Source: an uncultured Bacteroidales bacterium
GTDB taxonomy: Bacteria > Bacteroidota > Bacteroidia > Bacteroidales > Muribaculaceae
DNA length: 64,000 nucleotides
Direction: 5' to 3'
Assembly: GCA_900539915.1 (NCBI GenBank)
Contig: UQDU01000001.1
Coordinates: 62,001-126,000, forward strand
A program made the position numbers and the translations under genes. Positions 18,680 to 27,347 of the stretch are shown here, in pieces (position 1 is the stretch's first letter; each line of letters opens with the position of its first letter). Below the pieces are notes generated by a model. The model had not been told where the DNA came from and ran no database searches. It saw only the letters and a program-made list of their open reading frames with translations.

Positions 18680-19813
18680 ATGAGATATCCCTTTCTTGAC
18701 CTCACACTGCTCAACCAGCCATGGCTGGAGGAACTGAAAGACGCAGCTATGCGTGTGATATCCTCAGGCCGATACATAGGCGGCGATGAAGTAGAAGCTT
18801 TGGAGGCTGATATGGCCGAATTATGCGGCACAACACATGCTGTAGGCGTCAGCAACGGCCTTGATGCCCTGACTCTCATATTGAAAGCATACATCAAGCT
18901 CGGACGTCTTAATCCCGGCGACGGAGTCATCGTTCCGGCCAATACATACATAGCCACTATGCTGGCTGTAACGGAAGCCGGATTCACAATCCTGCCTGTA
19001 GACATAGATGAGACGAGCATGAACATCAGCGCATCTGATATACCGGCGGATATGCTTAATCAGGCCAAAGCCATCATGCCGGTGCATCTCTATGGACGCA
19101 CTGCGTGGTCATCGGCTCTGCGAGACATTGCAAGCTCTCACAATCTGCTTGTCGTAGAGGATTCTGCACAGGCCATCGGTGCCAGATCATCTGCACCGGG
19201 AATTAATGGAGGTCACACTGCAGGCGGTCTCGGACATGCATCAGGATTCAGCTTCTACCCTACCAAGAATATCGGGGCTCTCGGCGATGCCGGGATGGTC
19301 ACTACAGATGATGCCGAACTGGCCTCGACTGTCAGAACGTTGGCCAACTACGGCTCTGACCGCCGCTACCACAACATTTATTGTGGCAACAACTGCCGCC
19401 TTGACCCTATTCAGGCGGCAATGATACGTGTCAAGCTGCACCACATAGATGAAATAAATACTCGCCGCAGGGAAAATGCGACGGCATATGACACATATCT
19501 GACAAATCAGCTGATTACCAAACCGGCTATGCCATCTGACGCCGGCGAACACGTATGGCATCAATATGTAATCTACTCCGGCGTTTATCGTGACCGTTTG
19601 CAGTCATATCTGACAGACCAAGGAGTGGGCACGGATATACACTATGCCACTCCTCCTCTCCATCAGCCATGCTACTCCCACCTTGAGTGCCGTCACGATT
19701 TCCCGGTCACCGACCGTCTGGCCGATGGCATCCTGTCTCTCCCGATTTCGGAGATGACGACCCCTGATGACATCAAGGAGATATGCGCCATTATTAACCG
19801 TTTTGAACCGTAA
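18680..19813 (+). CDS. DegT/DnrJ/EryC1/StrS-family sugar aminotransferase (FdtB/QdtB-like)
   Basis: A 377-residue PLP-dependent aminotransferase. Motifs: GVSNGLDALTLILKAY, the cofactor-contacting DIDETSMNISAS and VEDSAQAIGA, and the PLP lysine in FYPTKNIGALGDAGMV. It is likely to transaminate the 3-keto sugar made by the preceding ketoisomerase to dTDP-3-amino-3,6-dideoxyhexose. The acetyltransferase and glycosyltransferase that would complete and use the sugar are not in the window. Confidence 0.88.
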   Translation: MRYPFLDLTLLNQPWLEELKDAAMRVISSGRYIGGDEVEALEADMAELCGTTHAVGVSNGLDALTLILKAYIKLGRLNPGDGVIVPANTYIATMLAVTEAGFTILPVDIDETSMNISASDIPADMLNQAKAIMPVHLYGRTAWSSALRDIASSHNLLVVEDSAQAIGARSSAPGINGGHTAGGLGHASGFSFYPTKNIGALGDAGMVTTDDAELASTVRTLANYGSDRRYHNIYCGNNCRLDPIQAAMIRVKLHHIDEINTRRRENATAYDTYLTNQLITKPAMPSDAGEHVWHQYVIYSGVYRDRLQSYLTDQGVGTDIHYATPPLHQPCYSHLECRHDFPVTDRLADGILSLPISEMTTPDDIKEICAIINRFEP

Positions 19814-19815
19814 CG

Positions 19816-20607
19816 ATGAAGAAATTCCTCCTCATACTTGCCATTGCCATCGGCATAGCCTGGACTGTCCGTAACTATGACAGCCAACCACAGGGTGGAT
19901 GTCAGACGGACGTATCTGATCTGACTTTCGTGGAAATGCCATCCGGATTGCCGTCGCAAATCAAGAAGTATGCCCACTACACCGTATCATTCAATCCTGA
20001 AACCCACACCCCCAACTGGGTGGCATGGACGCTTGAGGGAGCTAAGACTGACGGGCAGATAAAGCGTTCAAACAAATTCTGGACGGATGAATCCATTGAC
20101 GGATGTGCACAGACATCGGATTATCGCAACACCGGATATGACCGTGGCCACATGGCTCCTGCCGGTGACATGAAATGGGACAGGACAGCGATGGAGGAAT
20201 GTTTCTCACTGGCCAACATCGTTCCTCAGGCTCATACGCTCAACAGTGGCTCGTGGGGCAAGCTGGAAGAGAAATGCCGACAACGGGCCGTAGCCGACAG
20301 TGTCGTCGTAATAGTCTGTGGTCCTGTGCCTAATGAAGCCCCGATAGCACATATAGGCTTGACAGGCGTAGCCGTGCCTCAACGCTTCTTCAAGGTCGTG
20401 CTGTCCCCCACCGCACGTCCGCCCAAGGCCATAGGATTCATCATGCCTAACGGATATGTCGACGGAGGCATGCAGCGGTGTGCCGTAAGCGTTGACAGCG
20501 TAGAGTCACTGACTGGCTATGACTTTTTCTCGGCACTTCCCGATGACATAGAGTCACAGGCTGAGTCACAATGCAATTTTCCCCAATGGAGCCATACACG
20601 CAGATGA
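19816..20607 (+). CDS. Membrane-anchored DNA/RNA non-specific endonuclease (NUC1 family)
   Basis: A 263-residue beta-beta-alpha-metal nuclease. An N-terminal hydrophobic segment (FLLILAIAIGIAWTV) would place it outside the cytoplasmic membrane. The catalytic motif is DRGHMAPAGD with His112 as general base; the downstream NIVPQAHTLNSGSW carries the metal-binding Asn. Such enzymes degrade DNA and RNA, for nucleotide scavenging or defence. It starts two bases after the aminotransferase stop, and its TGA overlaps the mnmE ATG. Confidence 0.9.
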   Translation: MKKFLLILAIAIGIAWTVRNYDSQPQGGCQTDVSDLTFVEMPSGLPSQIKKYAHYTVSFNPETHTPNWVAWTLEGAKTDGQIKRSNKFWTDESIDGCAQTSDYRNTGYDRGHMAPAGDMKWDRTAMEECFSLANIVPQAHTLNSGSWGKLEEKCRQRAVADSVVVIVCGPVPNEAPIAHIGLTGVAVPQRFFKVVLSPTARPPKAIGFIMPNGYVDGGMQRCAVSVDSVESLTGYDFFSALPDDIESQAESQCNFPQWSHTRR

Positions 20608-22001
20608 TCAACAACGATACCATATGTGCCATATCTACACCACACGGTTGTGGCGGCATAGCCGTGATACGTATAAGCGGTCCGCAAGCTATAGAAACTG
20701 TGGACAAGCTATGGCATGGCAAAAGCCTTGAGCAATCGGTTTCCCACACTGCGCATCTCGGCACAATCGTTGACCGGGACGGCAATGCCATTGACGAGGC
20801 TGTCGCCACAATATTCCGTGGGCCTCGTTCGTTTACAGGCGAGGATGTTGTAGAATTGAGCGTGCACGGCTCTATATACATTCAGAAACGTGTACTGGAA
20901 TTGCTGCTTGACTATGGGGCACGACTTGCCGAAGCAGGTGAATTTACCCGACGTGCATTCGCCAACGGGCGCATGGACCTGATACAGGCCGAAAGTATCG
21001 CCGACATCATCGCATCGCGCAATGAGGCATCGCACCGCGTGGCCATATCACAGATGAGAGGTGCATTCTCGTCACGCATCCAGGACCTCCACGACCGTCT
21101 TCTGGAAATGGCATCTCTCTTAGAGCTCGAACTGGATTTCAGCGAAGAGGATGTTGAATTTGCCTCACGTGAAAAACTCATATCTTTGGCCGAAGAAATC
21201 CACCGATATGTGACCCATCTGGCCGATTCGTTCTCTCGTGGGCGCGTCATCAAAGAAGGTATCCCCGTAACCATCGCCGGAGAGACCAACGCCGGCAAAT
21301 CAACCCTGCTTAACAGCCTCCTTGGCGAAGACAAAGCCATAGTCAGCGACATACGTGGCACAACACGTGACTCCATAGAAGACACCGTAGAAATCGGCAG
21401 CCATCTCTTCAGATTCATAGACACCGCCGGACTGCGTGACACCTCCGACCCCATAGAAAGCATCGGTATATCCCGTGCAATAGACAACATCGCCAAAGCA
21501 TCCATAGTCATATGGATGGTCGACAGCACCTCTACCCTATCGGCGGCCGAAGAATCATGGGCACGCATATCCCCGAAAATCCAGAGCCATGCCCGTCTGA
21601 TAACTTTCATCAACAAAGCCGACATCAACCGTGATGCTTCAGCTTTCATGCAGACATTGGGACAAGCCATCACACTCCCATCCGACACAATCTTGCTGAC
21701 TGGTAGCGCACAATCAGAAACCGACATCAACGCCCTGCAGCAGCACCTCTCAGACATAGCCACCGCCACCACAGCCCCCGACGGAGAAATCACCATCACC
21801 AATATCCGGCACCACCAGGCACTCAAAGCCGCCGCCCAATCCATAAGCCAAGCCATCCAAGGACTCCGCACCAACCTCCCCGGCGACCTCGTAGCCCAAG
21901 ACATCCGCGAAACCCTCCACCACCTCTCCACCCTCACCGGCTCCATCACCACCCCCGACCTCCTCACCCACATCTTCTCCCACTTCTGCATCGGAAAGTA
22001 G
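20604..22001 (+). CDS. mnmE: tRNA uridine-5-carboxymethylaminomethyl modification GTPase MnmE
   Basis: A 465-residue tRNA wobble-U34 modification GTPase that works with MnmG. The start chosen is the ATG at 20604, overlapping the nuclease stop as ATGA, because family members begin close to DTICAISTP. G motifs: GETNAGKSTLLN, DIRGTTRD, DTAGLRD and NKAD. The C-terminus is the family's FCIGK, whose Cys coordinates the modification chemistry. The last 16 coding bases are duplicated at 28792-28807, showing that an element has inserted at the gene's 3' end and restored the reading frame with a new TAG stop. Confidence 0.96.
   Translation: MINNDTICAISTPHGCGGIAVIRISGPQAIETVDKLWHGKSLEQSVSHTAHLGTIVDRDGNAIDEAVATIFRGPRSFTGEDVVELSVHGSIYIQKRVLELLLDYGARLAEAGEFTRRAFANGRMDLIQAESIADIIASRNEASHRVAISQMRGAFSSRIQDLHDRLLEMASLLELELDFSEEDVEFASREKLISLAEEIHRYVTHLADSFSRGRVIKEGIPVTIAGETNAGKSTLLNSLLGEDKAIVSDIRGTTRDSIEDTVEIGSHLFRFIDTAGLRDTSDPIESIGISRAIDNIAKASIVIWMVDSTSTLSAAEESWARISPKIQSHARLITFINKADINRDASAFMQTLGQAITLPSDTILLTGSAQSETDINALQQHLSDIATATTAPDGEITITNIRHHQALKAAAQSISQAIQGLRTNLPGDLVAQDIRETLHHLSTLTGSITTPDLLTHIFSHFCIGK
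21984..21999 (+). repeat. Left attachment-type direct repeat (attL) at the mnmE 3' end
   Basis: TTCTGCATCGGAAAGT, encoding the FCIGK end of MnmE, is repeated exactly at 28792-28807. In Salmonella, the SGI1 family integrates at the equivalent 3' end of trmE (mnmE) by a tyrosine integrase. The same logic explains this duplication. Confidence 0.88.
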
Positions 22002-22021
22002 ATTTTGCGTGGAATTTTAGA

Positions 22022-22027
22022 AAGGAG
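22022..22027 (+). promoter_or_regulatory. Shine-Dalgarno site of the ADP-ribosylglycohydrolase gene
   Basis: AAGGAG lies 8 bases before the ATG at 22036. Strong Shine-Dalgarno sites are rare at starts elsewhere in this window, which points to a foreign origin of this gene. Confidence 0.6.
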
Positions 22028-22035
22028 ACCCTATT

Positions 22036-22830
22036 ATGAAGAATCTGTTGCTGAGTGCTGCTATCGGCGATATAGCCGGTATGCCTTACGAGTTCAAAGG
22101 AAGAACAAAAGACTACAATACAGTCGATTTGTTGCTTCCGACAAATACATATACCGATGATACTGTATGTACCTTTGCCTGTGCAGAAGCATTATTAAGA
22201 GGCTTGAACATGGCTGAGAATCTATGGAATCGGTGTCGAGCCGACTTCTATCGTGGATTTGGCGGACGTTTTGCAAGATGGCTTATAGCAAAGGAAATAC
22301 AACCGTCTTACCATTCTTATGGCAATGGTAGTGGAATGAGAGTTTCCGCTGCTGGTTTTATGGCAAAAAGTGTCGAGGAGTGTATTGACTTGGCAACAAA
22401 AACCGCTCTTCCTACGCATGACCATCCTGAAGGTATCAAAGGTGCTGTAGCAACAGCACTTACTATCTTTTACGGAATGCAAGGAAAGGATAAAGATTTC
22501 ATCCGTAAGCAGGTATTGGATGAGTATTACCCGAATTGGTCTGCATTGACGTATGAAGGCATTAAACCAGGATATGGGTTTGATGAAACATGCCAGCAGA
22601 CTATTCCTGCGGCACTTATCTGTTTCTTGGAAAGTAAGAACTATGAAGACTGTCTGAAACTTGCTATTGCTTTGGGTGGAGATGCCGACACACTTGCAGC
22701 TATATCTGGTCCAATGGCATACGCTTTCTATAAGACTATGCCAGAAGAACTAATTGCCAATGCAAAAGCAAAGCTTCCTGATTGGATGCTTCAAGTGAAT
22801 GAGGAATTAGACCAATATGTTAATCAATAA
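22036..22830 (+). CDS. ADP-ribosylglycohydrolase family protein
   Basis: A 264-residue DraG-type hydrolase, which removes ADP-ribose from proteins, nucleic acids or small molecules using two magnesium ions. Metal-binding motifs: TDDT at residues 40-43 and GGDADTLAAISG near residue 217, with the substrate-loop-like GNGSGMRVSAAG and THDHPEGIKGA between them. All canonical ligands appear present, so it should be active. It is the first gene of the island, 34 bases after the mnmE stop, and may be read through from the mnmE promoter. It precedes a protein with another ADP-ribose-type domain. Confidence 0.93.
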   Translation: MKNLLLSAAIGDIAGMPYEFKGRTKDYNTVDLLLPTNTYTDDTVCTFACAEALLRGLNMAENLWNRCRADFYRGFGGRFARWLIAKEIQPSYHSYGNGSGMRVSAAGFMAKSVEECIDLATKTALPTHDHPEGIKGAVATALTIFYGMQGKDKDFIRKQVLDEYYPNWSALTYEGIKPGYGFDETCQQTIPAALICFLESKNYEDCLKLAIALGGDADTLAAISGPMAYAFYKTMPEELIANAKAKLPDWMLQVNEELDQYVNQ

Positions 22831-22833
22831 AGT

Positions 22834-22840
22834 AAGGAGG
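22834..22840 (+). promoter_or_regulatory. Strong Shine-Dalgarno site of the DUF1810 fusion gene
   Basis: AAGGAGG lies 7 bases before the ATG at 22848, a perfect anti-16S match. This is atypical for Bacteroidetes genes and sets the start. Confidence 0.7.
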
Positions 22841-22847
22841 ACATAAT

Positions 22848-25148
22848 ATGTACGATAACGTTGATCTGTTTGATTTAGAGAGATTCGTAAAAGCACAAGA
22901 CACTTACGATTCATACAATATTGCCTTGAAAGAAATAAAGGACGGTTGGAAACAGTCTCATTGGATGTGGTATGTATTCCCACAAGTCCATGGGCTGGGA
23001 CATAGCAGCACGTCTCAGAAGTTTAGTATCAAGTCCTTGCTTGAAGCCTTGGCGTATCTTAGACATGATACGTTGGGCAAACGCTTGTATGAAGTCATGA
23101 ACGCTCTTCCTATCCATGGTGATGCTGAAGAGATATTCGGAAAGTTGGATGCCATGAAGCTTCGTTCATGTCTGACCTTATTTGACCTTGTATCTCCTGA
23201 TGAAATCTTCGCAGATTTTCTGGAGAACTATTTCAACAAGGAGCGTTGTCAGAAAACCCTTCAGATTGTGTCATCAGAGTTGTCCTATTATAAGGGAGAT
23301 GACGCATTCACAAGAAACGGAATCCAAAGTGAAGTGCCAAGAGCTTTCCTTGAAGGGATTGATGGTTCAGATAAGCTGACGTATAATAATTGCTTAGGTA
23401 CACTATTAGATTTATTTGGACGAGGTGAAACCATGCGAATGCTTGTTTCTCGTCATTTGTGGAATAAAGAGGATTTCTCAGTCTATAGAGTATCAAATGT
23501 GAAGTTCAGAATCCTGAACTATATGGAAACCTTCTTCCAAAAAATTGCTGATAGTGCCAAAGATGATGCCTTGTTCAATGAAATGAAAGACTTATATGGT
23601 CGCTACGCATTGGCAGAGGACAATCAGCTGTTACAAATAGCAGACGCCTTTGACGAGTTCTGGAATAAATATAAGAATGACATGCGAGTTAAACCTGTAA
23701 TAGACTCTTATATAAAAGAATCTTTATGTAAGCCTATAGAACAAACACCAGGTAGAAATTACAATGGCATTATACGTCCAGAATATACTCCTGATGCCAT
23801 CGATTCTTTGAAGTCAGACGAAGTGTTTGTCTTTGGAAGCAACCTTCATGGTCATCATGGAGGTGGAGCTGCCAGAGCTGCAAGAAAGAAGTTTGGAGCC
23901 ATCTGGGGGCAAGGCGTAGGTCTTCAGGGACAAAGCTACGCAATACCCACCATGCAGGGAGGTGTGGAAACTATCAAGCCGTATGTTGACCAGTTTATTG
24001 ATTTTGCCAGGGAACATACTGAGTTGTTCTTTTATGTTACACGTATCGGATGCGGCATTGCTGGCTTCAAGGATAGCGATATAGCACCTTTGTTCAAAGA
24101 TGCCATGGATGTTCACAATATCTGTTTGCCAGAATCATTCATCAAAGAAAACAATAGTTCTATCAGTCCAACAGTCCCACAGGAACTATTAACCATGATG
24201 TATGGTCAAGTAAGGACGTTGGTTGACCTTTTGAAAGAGCTTAATAAGCAGGAGCCTATCAAAGATAGTGATGATGCCAGAGACCGCCTGATTGAGATTA
24301 CGGAACGTAATGTCCGTTATGGTGATGAATTCGCATTCATGGCTATGAGAACCATTTGGTGTATCATGAGCCGATATGAACAAGAAGGTTCTAAAGTAGA
24401 TATTGAACAGTTGGAAAAGGATATGTTGTCATTCCACGATGGCAATCAATATCTAAAAGAGAATGGCATAGAACAGATATTTTACAATTATTCCGTTCGA
24501 AAGATGATCAAGTACATCCAATTCCTCAATGAATTCAGAAGATATAGTAACTATGAGGCAATTCGCGATGACTTACAATCTATTCCTGTCAGTCATTGTA
24601 GCAGTAATGATCCTCAATATTACTTTAGTTTCTACAAAGGCCCAATATGGAGAGTATATGGGATTCTTTTCGATGAGTGGGAAAATGTAACAAAAGATGG
24701 CATATTAGACAATGAGTTGTTGGAACAAATAGCCTTTGGCAGATTCGACAACATGGTCAAAGAACATGGACTTAAAGAGACCATTCGCCTTGCATATGGT
24801 GACGTTGGTTGTCATCCAGACATTCAAGCCCCAATGAGGCGTAGAGAAGGGACTGTTTGGGGACCGGTTTATCGAATCGACGGCAAACATATAGAGAAGG
24901 GCTGCTCAGATTTCAGACGCTGGCCATGGACAAATACCAGCTTTGAGATGAAATTCGCACATGAAATCCTTGAAAAAGACCAGAATTACATGTTTGCTGA
25001 TTCTGATTGGAGAGGAGGTTTGTATCTTCCTGTATCTGATTATACGCTGCCTGTATATTCTCGATATGGAGGAAGAATGGATTTTGAGAGCCAAGAAGAG
25101 AAAATTAAATTTATCGAAGAACATAAATCTGGAAGAAATGCTGATTGA
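22848..25148 (+). CDS. DUF1810 / macro-like domain fusion protein of unknown function
   Basis: A 766-residue cytoplasmic protein. Residues 1-145 resemble DUF1810 (FDLERFVKAQD, ALKEIKDGWKQSHWMWYVFPQ, GLGHSSTSQKFSI and the tail DAMKLRSCLTLF). Residues about 150-310 are helical and unassigned. Residues 326-430 form a compact glycine-rich domain (FVFGSNLHGHHGGGAARAA, GLQGQSYAIPT, RIGCGIAGF) that resembles phage-associated families with a macrodomain-like ADP-ribose-binding pattern. Residues 440-766 match nothing that I recognise and are rich in Trp and Tyr near the end (RRWPWTNTSF, DSDWRGGLYLP). It follows the ADP-ribosylglycohydrolase by 17 bases and overlaps the next gene by 11 bases. I infer a role in NAD or ADP-ribose-nucleotide chemistry. 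Confidence 0.75.
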   Translation: MYDNVDLFDLERFVKAQDTYDSYNIALKEIKDGWKQSHWMWYVFPQVHGLGHSSTSQKFSIKSLLEALAYLRHDTLGKRLYEVMNALPIHGDAEEIFGKLDAMKLRSCLTLFDLVSPDEIFADFLENYFNKERCQKTLQIVSSELSYYKGDDAFTRNGIQSEVPRAFLEGIDGSDKLTYNNCLGTLLDLFGRGETMRMLVSRHLWNKEDFSVYRVSNVKFRILNYMETFFQKIADSAKDDALFNEMKDLYGRYALAEDNQLLQIADAFDEFWNKYKNDMRVKPVIDSYIKESLCKPIEQTPGRNYNGIIRPEYTPDAIDSLKSDEVFVFGSNLHGHHGGGAARAARKKFGAIWGQGVGLQGQSYAIPTMQGGVETIKPYVDQFIDFAREHTELFFYVTRIGCGIAGFKDSDIAPLFKDAMDVHNICLPESFIKENNSSISPTVPQELLTMMYGQVRTLVDLLKELNKQEPIKDSDDARDRLIEITERNVRYGDEFAFMAMRTIWCIMSRYEQEGSKVDIEQLEKDMLSFHDGNQYLKENGIEQIFYNYSVRKMIKYIQFLNEFRRYSNYEAIRDDLQSIPVSHCSSNDPQYYFSFYKGPIWRVYGILFDEWENVTKDGILDNELLEQIAFGRFDNMVKEHGLKETIRLAYGDVGCHPDIQAPMRRREGTVWGPVYRIDGKHIEKGCSDFRRWPWTNTSFEMKFAHEILEKDQNYMFADSDWRGGLYLPVSDYTLPVYSRYGGRMDFESQEEKIKFIEEHKSGRNAD

Positions 25149-26022
25149 CTTTAAGGGAAAATCCATTTCCGTTAAAGAGTTTGACTGTAAGCTTGGAAAG
25201 CTGCAAGAAGAACCTATTGCTCCCTTTGTGAACCTTTTTGTTAAGGTAACAAAGGGTTGCAATGCAAAGTGTTTGTTTTGCAGTAATGCCGGAACATCGG
25301 TACCTCAGACTCCTTTCAATGTGTCCAAATTGATAGATATAATCAAGAGTTTGAAGGAATCTGGTATTAAAGTGAACAGGGTCAATATTACAGGGGGTGA
25401 GCCATCTGTTGTTTCTCCGTTGGTAGAAGACATTCTGTCAAAAATGGACGAGCCAGAAACATCTGGTATTCACATACATCTTAACACCAACGGACTGCTT
25501 CCTCAGTCACAGGAATTGATGCGGCATCCTCGATGGGATAGCATATCCATGTCTCTTCATCATTATGATATAGCAAGATTGTCAGAATTATATGGTTGTC
25601 GCATCCCCAATGGAGCTTTCTACTTTGACGGCATAAACCTTCAAAAGGTAAACTCCAGCTGCAATCTGGTTAAAGGGTACATCGATAATGCAGAGGAAGC
25701 GCACAAGATGCTGGATTTCAATCTCGATCTTGGCATTCCTCGTATTGGATTCGTTGCTTTAATGAAAGTGAATGATTATTGCCGGGAACATTTCGTGGAT
25801 TTGGAAGATATTCATTTGGAGAGTATTCCACATGTGTATTTTACGAAATCCATGAATAGAGGTAGTGATTGCAAATGCAGTAACTATCTGTACAATCGTG
25901 ATTTGAAGATTCTGGAGATATACATGCGCAACTATGCCAATCCGAATTATTGCGAATCATCACTTGTCTATGATGGTGAGTATCTACGACAGGGATTTCA
26001 TCAAGACAACATCATATATTAA
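25138..26022 (+). CDS. Radical SAM protein 1 of the island
   Basis: A 294-residue radical SAM enzyme. The CxxxCxxC cluster motif is KGCNAKCLFCSN (Cys41, 45, 48), followed by the SAM-binding NITGGEPSVV and INTNGLL-like LNTNGLLPQS. A C-terminal CKC (GSDCKCSNYLY) plus a later Cys (NPNYCESS) could be accessory cluster ligands. The start is the ATG at 25138, 11 bases inside the preceding gene; a longer reading gives 59 residues that are just the overlap frame. The substrate is unknown. Tight coupling with the DUF1810 fusion and the second radical SAM gene suggests a joint pathway. Confidence 0.85.
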   Translation: MLIDFKGKSISVKEFDCKLGKLQEEPIAPFVNLFVKVTKGCNAKCLFCSNAGTSVPQTPFNVSKLIDIIKSLKESGIKVNRVNITGGEPSVVSPLVEDILSKMDEPETSGIHIHLNTNGLLPQSQELMRHPRWDSISMSLHHYDIARLSELYGCRIPNGAFYFDGINLQKVNSSCNLVKGYIDNAEEAHKMLDFNLDLGIPRIGFVALMKVNDYCREHFVDLEDIHLESIPHVYFTKSMNRGSDCKCSNYLYNRDLKILEIYMRNYANPNYCESSLVYDGEYLRQGFHQDNIIY

Positions 26023-26027
26023 GTAGA

Positions 26028-27347
26028 ATGACAATAGCAGAATTATATCAATCAAGAAAGAATGATCCTTGTTGGAACACTTCTTACCCAATCAGTCCAT
26101 CTGATTGGGCGACCTATCGTGTACCAGGGCCTCTTTCTTTTGAGAATGACCATCGTATGTCATTCTACATTCATATTCCTTTCTGCAAGCAGCTGTGTTC
26201 ATTCTGCGAATACACAAGGATGCTCAGTCCTGATGAAAACGTACAAAGGGACTATCTGTTTGCGATAGCCAATGATATTGAGCAATTCAAGCAGCAATAC
26301 AAAGATGTCACATTGCTTGGCTTTGACATAGGAGGAGGTACACCGACTTCACTATCAGAGAAGAATTTCTCATTGCTGATGCAAATCTATCAGAATGCTA
26401 TTTCGGGATTGGGACTTGATGACAAATATGAGCCAAGCATAGAAGGGACTTTCAACACACTGTCAGAACAGAAGTTGGAAGCAATGTCTAAAAACGGCTT
26501 TCACAGGTTGTCATTGGGAGTACAGTCTTCGTGCAATTCGGTTTTGCACCAGCACCAAAGGGGAAGTTCCAACAAAGCGATCATGTCATCATGGCTGGAG
26601 AAGGCTTGGGAAAAAGGAATCAAGAAAGTAAACCTGGACTTCATGTATGGTCTTAACGGACAAAATGAATTAACCATTCGTCAAGACCTTGAATTGATTA
26701 GCCGTTTAAGACCACAGCAGGTTACTCTATACGAGTTGAGAACCAATATGATTTCAGCAAAGAAGTCATTCAGCAAGGAAGAATTGTTTGACCAATATGT
26801 TCAGTATTATAATGGACTCATAGCCTTGGGGTATTATGCTCGGTTTGGACAAAATACATTCTCCGTTGATGCGACAGACGAAGGAGTGTCTTCATACCTC
26901 AGAGAAAGGATGCTCTACGGGGCTGCATACAAAGGTTTTGGCTTGTCTGCCCAAAGCATGAGTTCTTCAGGCATTGCGTATAATAAGGGTAAACTTGCGG
27001 TAACACCGCAAAATGAACTCAACAAAGAGGGCTACCCAGAACTATTTACTTATCTTCTGCCGCCAACCGAACTGGCTTCAAAATATATGGCAATATCTGC
27101 TTATAATGGTTCATTCTCTATTGCCAGATTAAGAGACTATGGCATAAGTGAAAGGAGTCTGAACGAGACGCTTAGTTTCTGTATTGAAGAAGGACTCCTG
27201 TATAAGGGGGAAAGAGACAGGATGTTCATTACTAAAAATGGCTTCAAACATTATGGAGCACTATTCTCGTTATTTTACCCCAAGAACAAATACAATCAAG
27301 AGAAAATATTGTCTTGCCCATCAAAAGAAAAACAGCCCATCCGTTAG
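26028..27347 (+). CDS. Radical SAM protein 2, HemW/HemN superfamily
   Basis: A 439-residue radical SAM protein with the layout of the coproporphyrinogen dehydrogenase/HemW superfamily. The cluster motif is IPFCKQLCSFCEY (Cys53, 57, 60); true HemN/HemW proteins usually have CxxxCxxCxF or an extra Cys. FDIGGGTPTSL, RLSLGVQSS and LDFMYGLNGQ follow the HemW pattern, and a C-terminal HemN-like helical domain is present. It starts 5 bases after radical SAM protein 1. HemW is a haem chaperone, but an island copy next to ADP-ribose enzymes is more likely to act on another substrate (inference). Its stop lies inside a terminator hairpin. Confidence 0.88.
   Translation: MTIAELYQSRKNDPCWNTSYPISPSDWATYRVPGPLSFENDHRMSFYIHIPFCKQLCSFCEYTRMLSPDENVQRDYLFAIANDIEQFKQQYKDVTLLGFDIGGGTPTSLSEKNFSLLMQIYQNAISGLGLDDKYEPSIEGTFNTLSEQKLEAMSKNGFHRLSLGVQSSCNSVLHQHQRGSSNKAIMSSWLEKAWEKGIKKVNLDFMYGLNGQNELTIRQDLELISRLRPQQVTLYELRTNMISAKKSFSKEELFDQYVQYYNGLIALGYYARFGQNTFSVDATDEGVSSYLRERMLYGAAYKGFGLSAQSMSSSGIAYNKGKLAVTPQNELNKEGYPELFTYLLPPTELASKYMAISAYNGSFSIARLRDYGISERSLNETLSFCIEEGLLYKGERDRMFITKNGFKHYGALFSLFYPKNKYNQEKILSCPSKEKQPIR

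Noticed and set aside
20912..21991. A 359-codon open frame opposite mnmE
   Set aside because: Its translation is rich in Ser, Arg, Met and Val with no motif. mnmE is intact on the other strand.
22848..25148. Toxin-antitoxin interpretation of the first two island genes
   Set aside because: There is no ADP-ribosyltransferase toxin (DarT-like) motif in the fusion protein, and the sizes do not fit a classic pair. It remains possible only if the unknown C-terminal region is a transferase.
26028..27347. Calling the second radical SAM gene a coproporphyrinogen oxidase
   Set aside because: HemW-like sequences are often misannotated this way. The island context and divergent cluster region argue against a haem-synthesis role.
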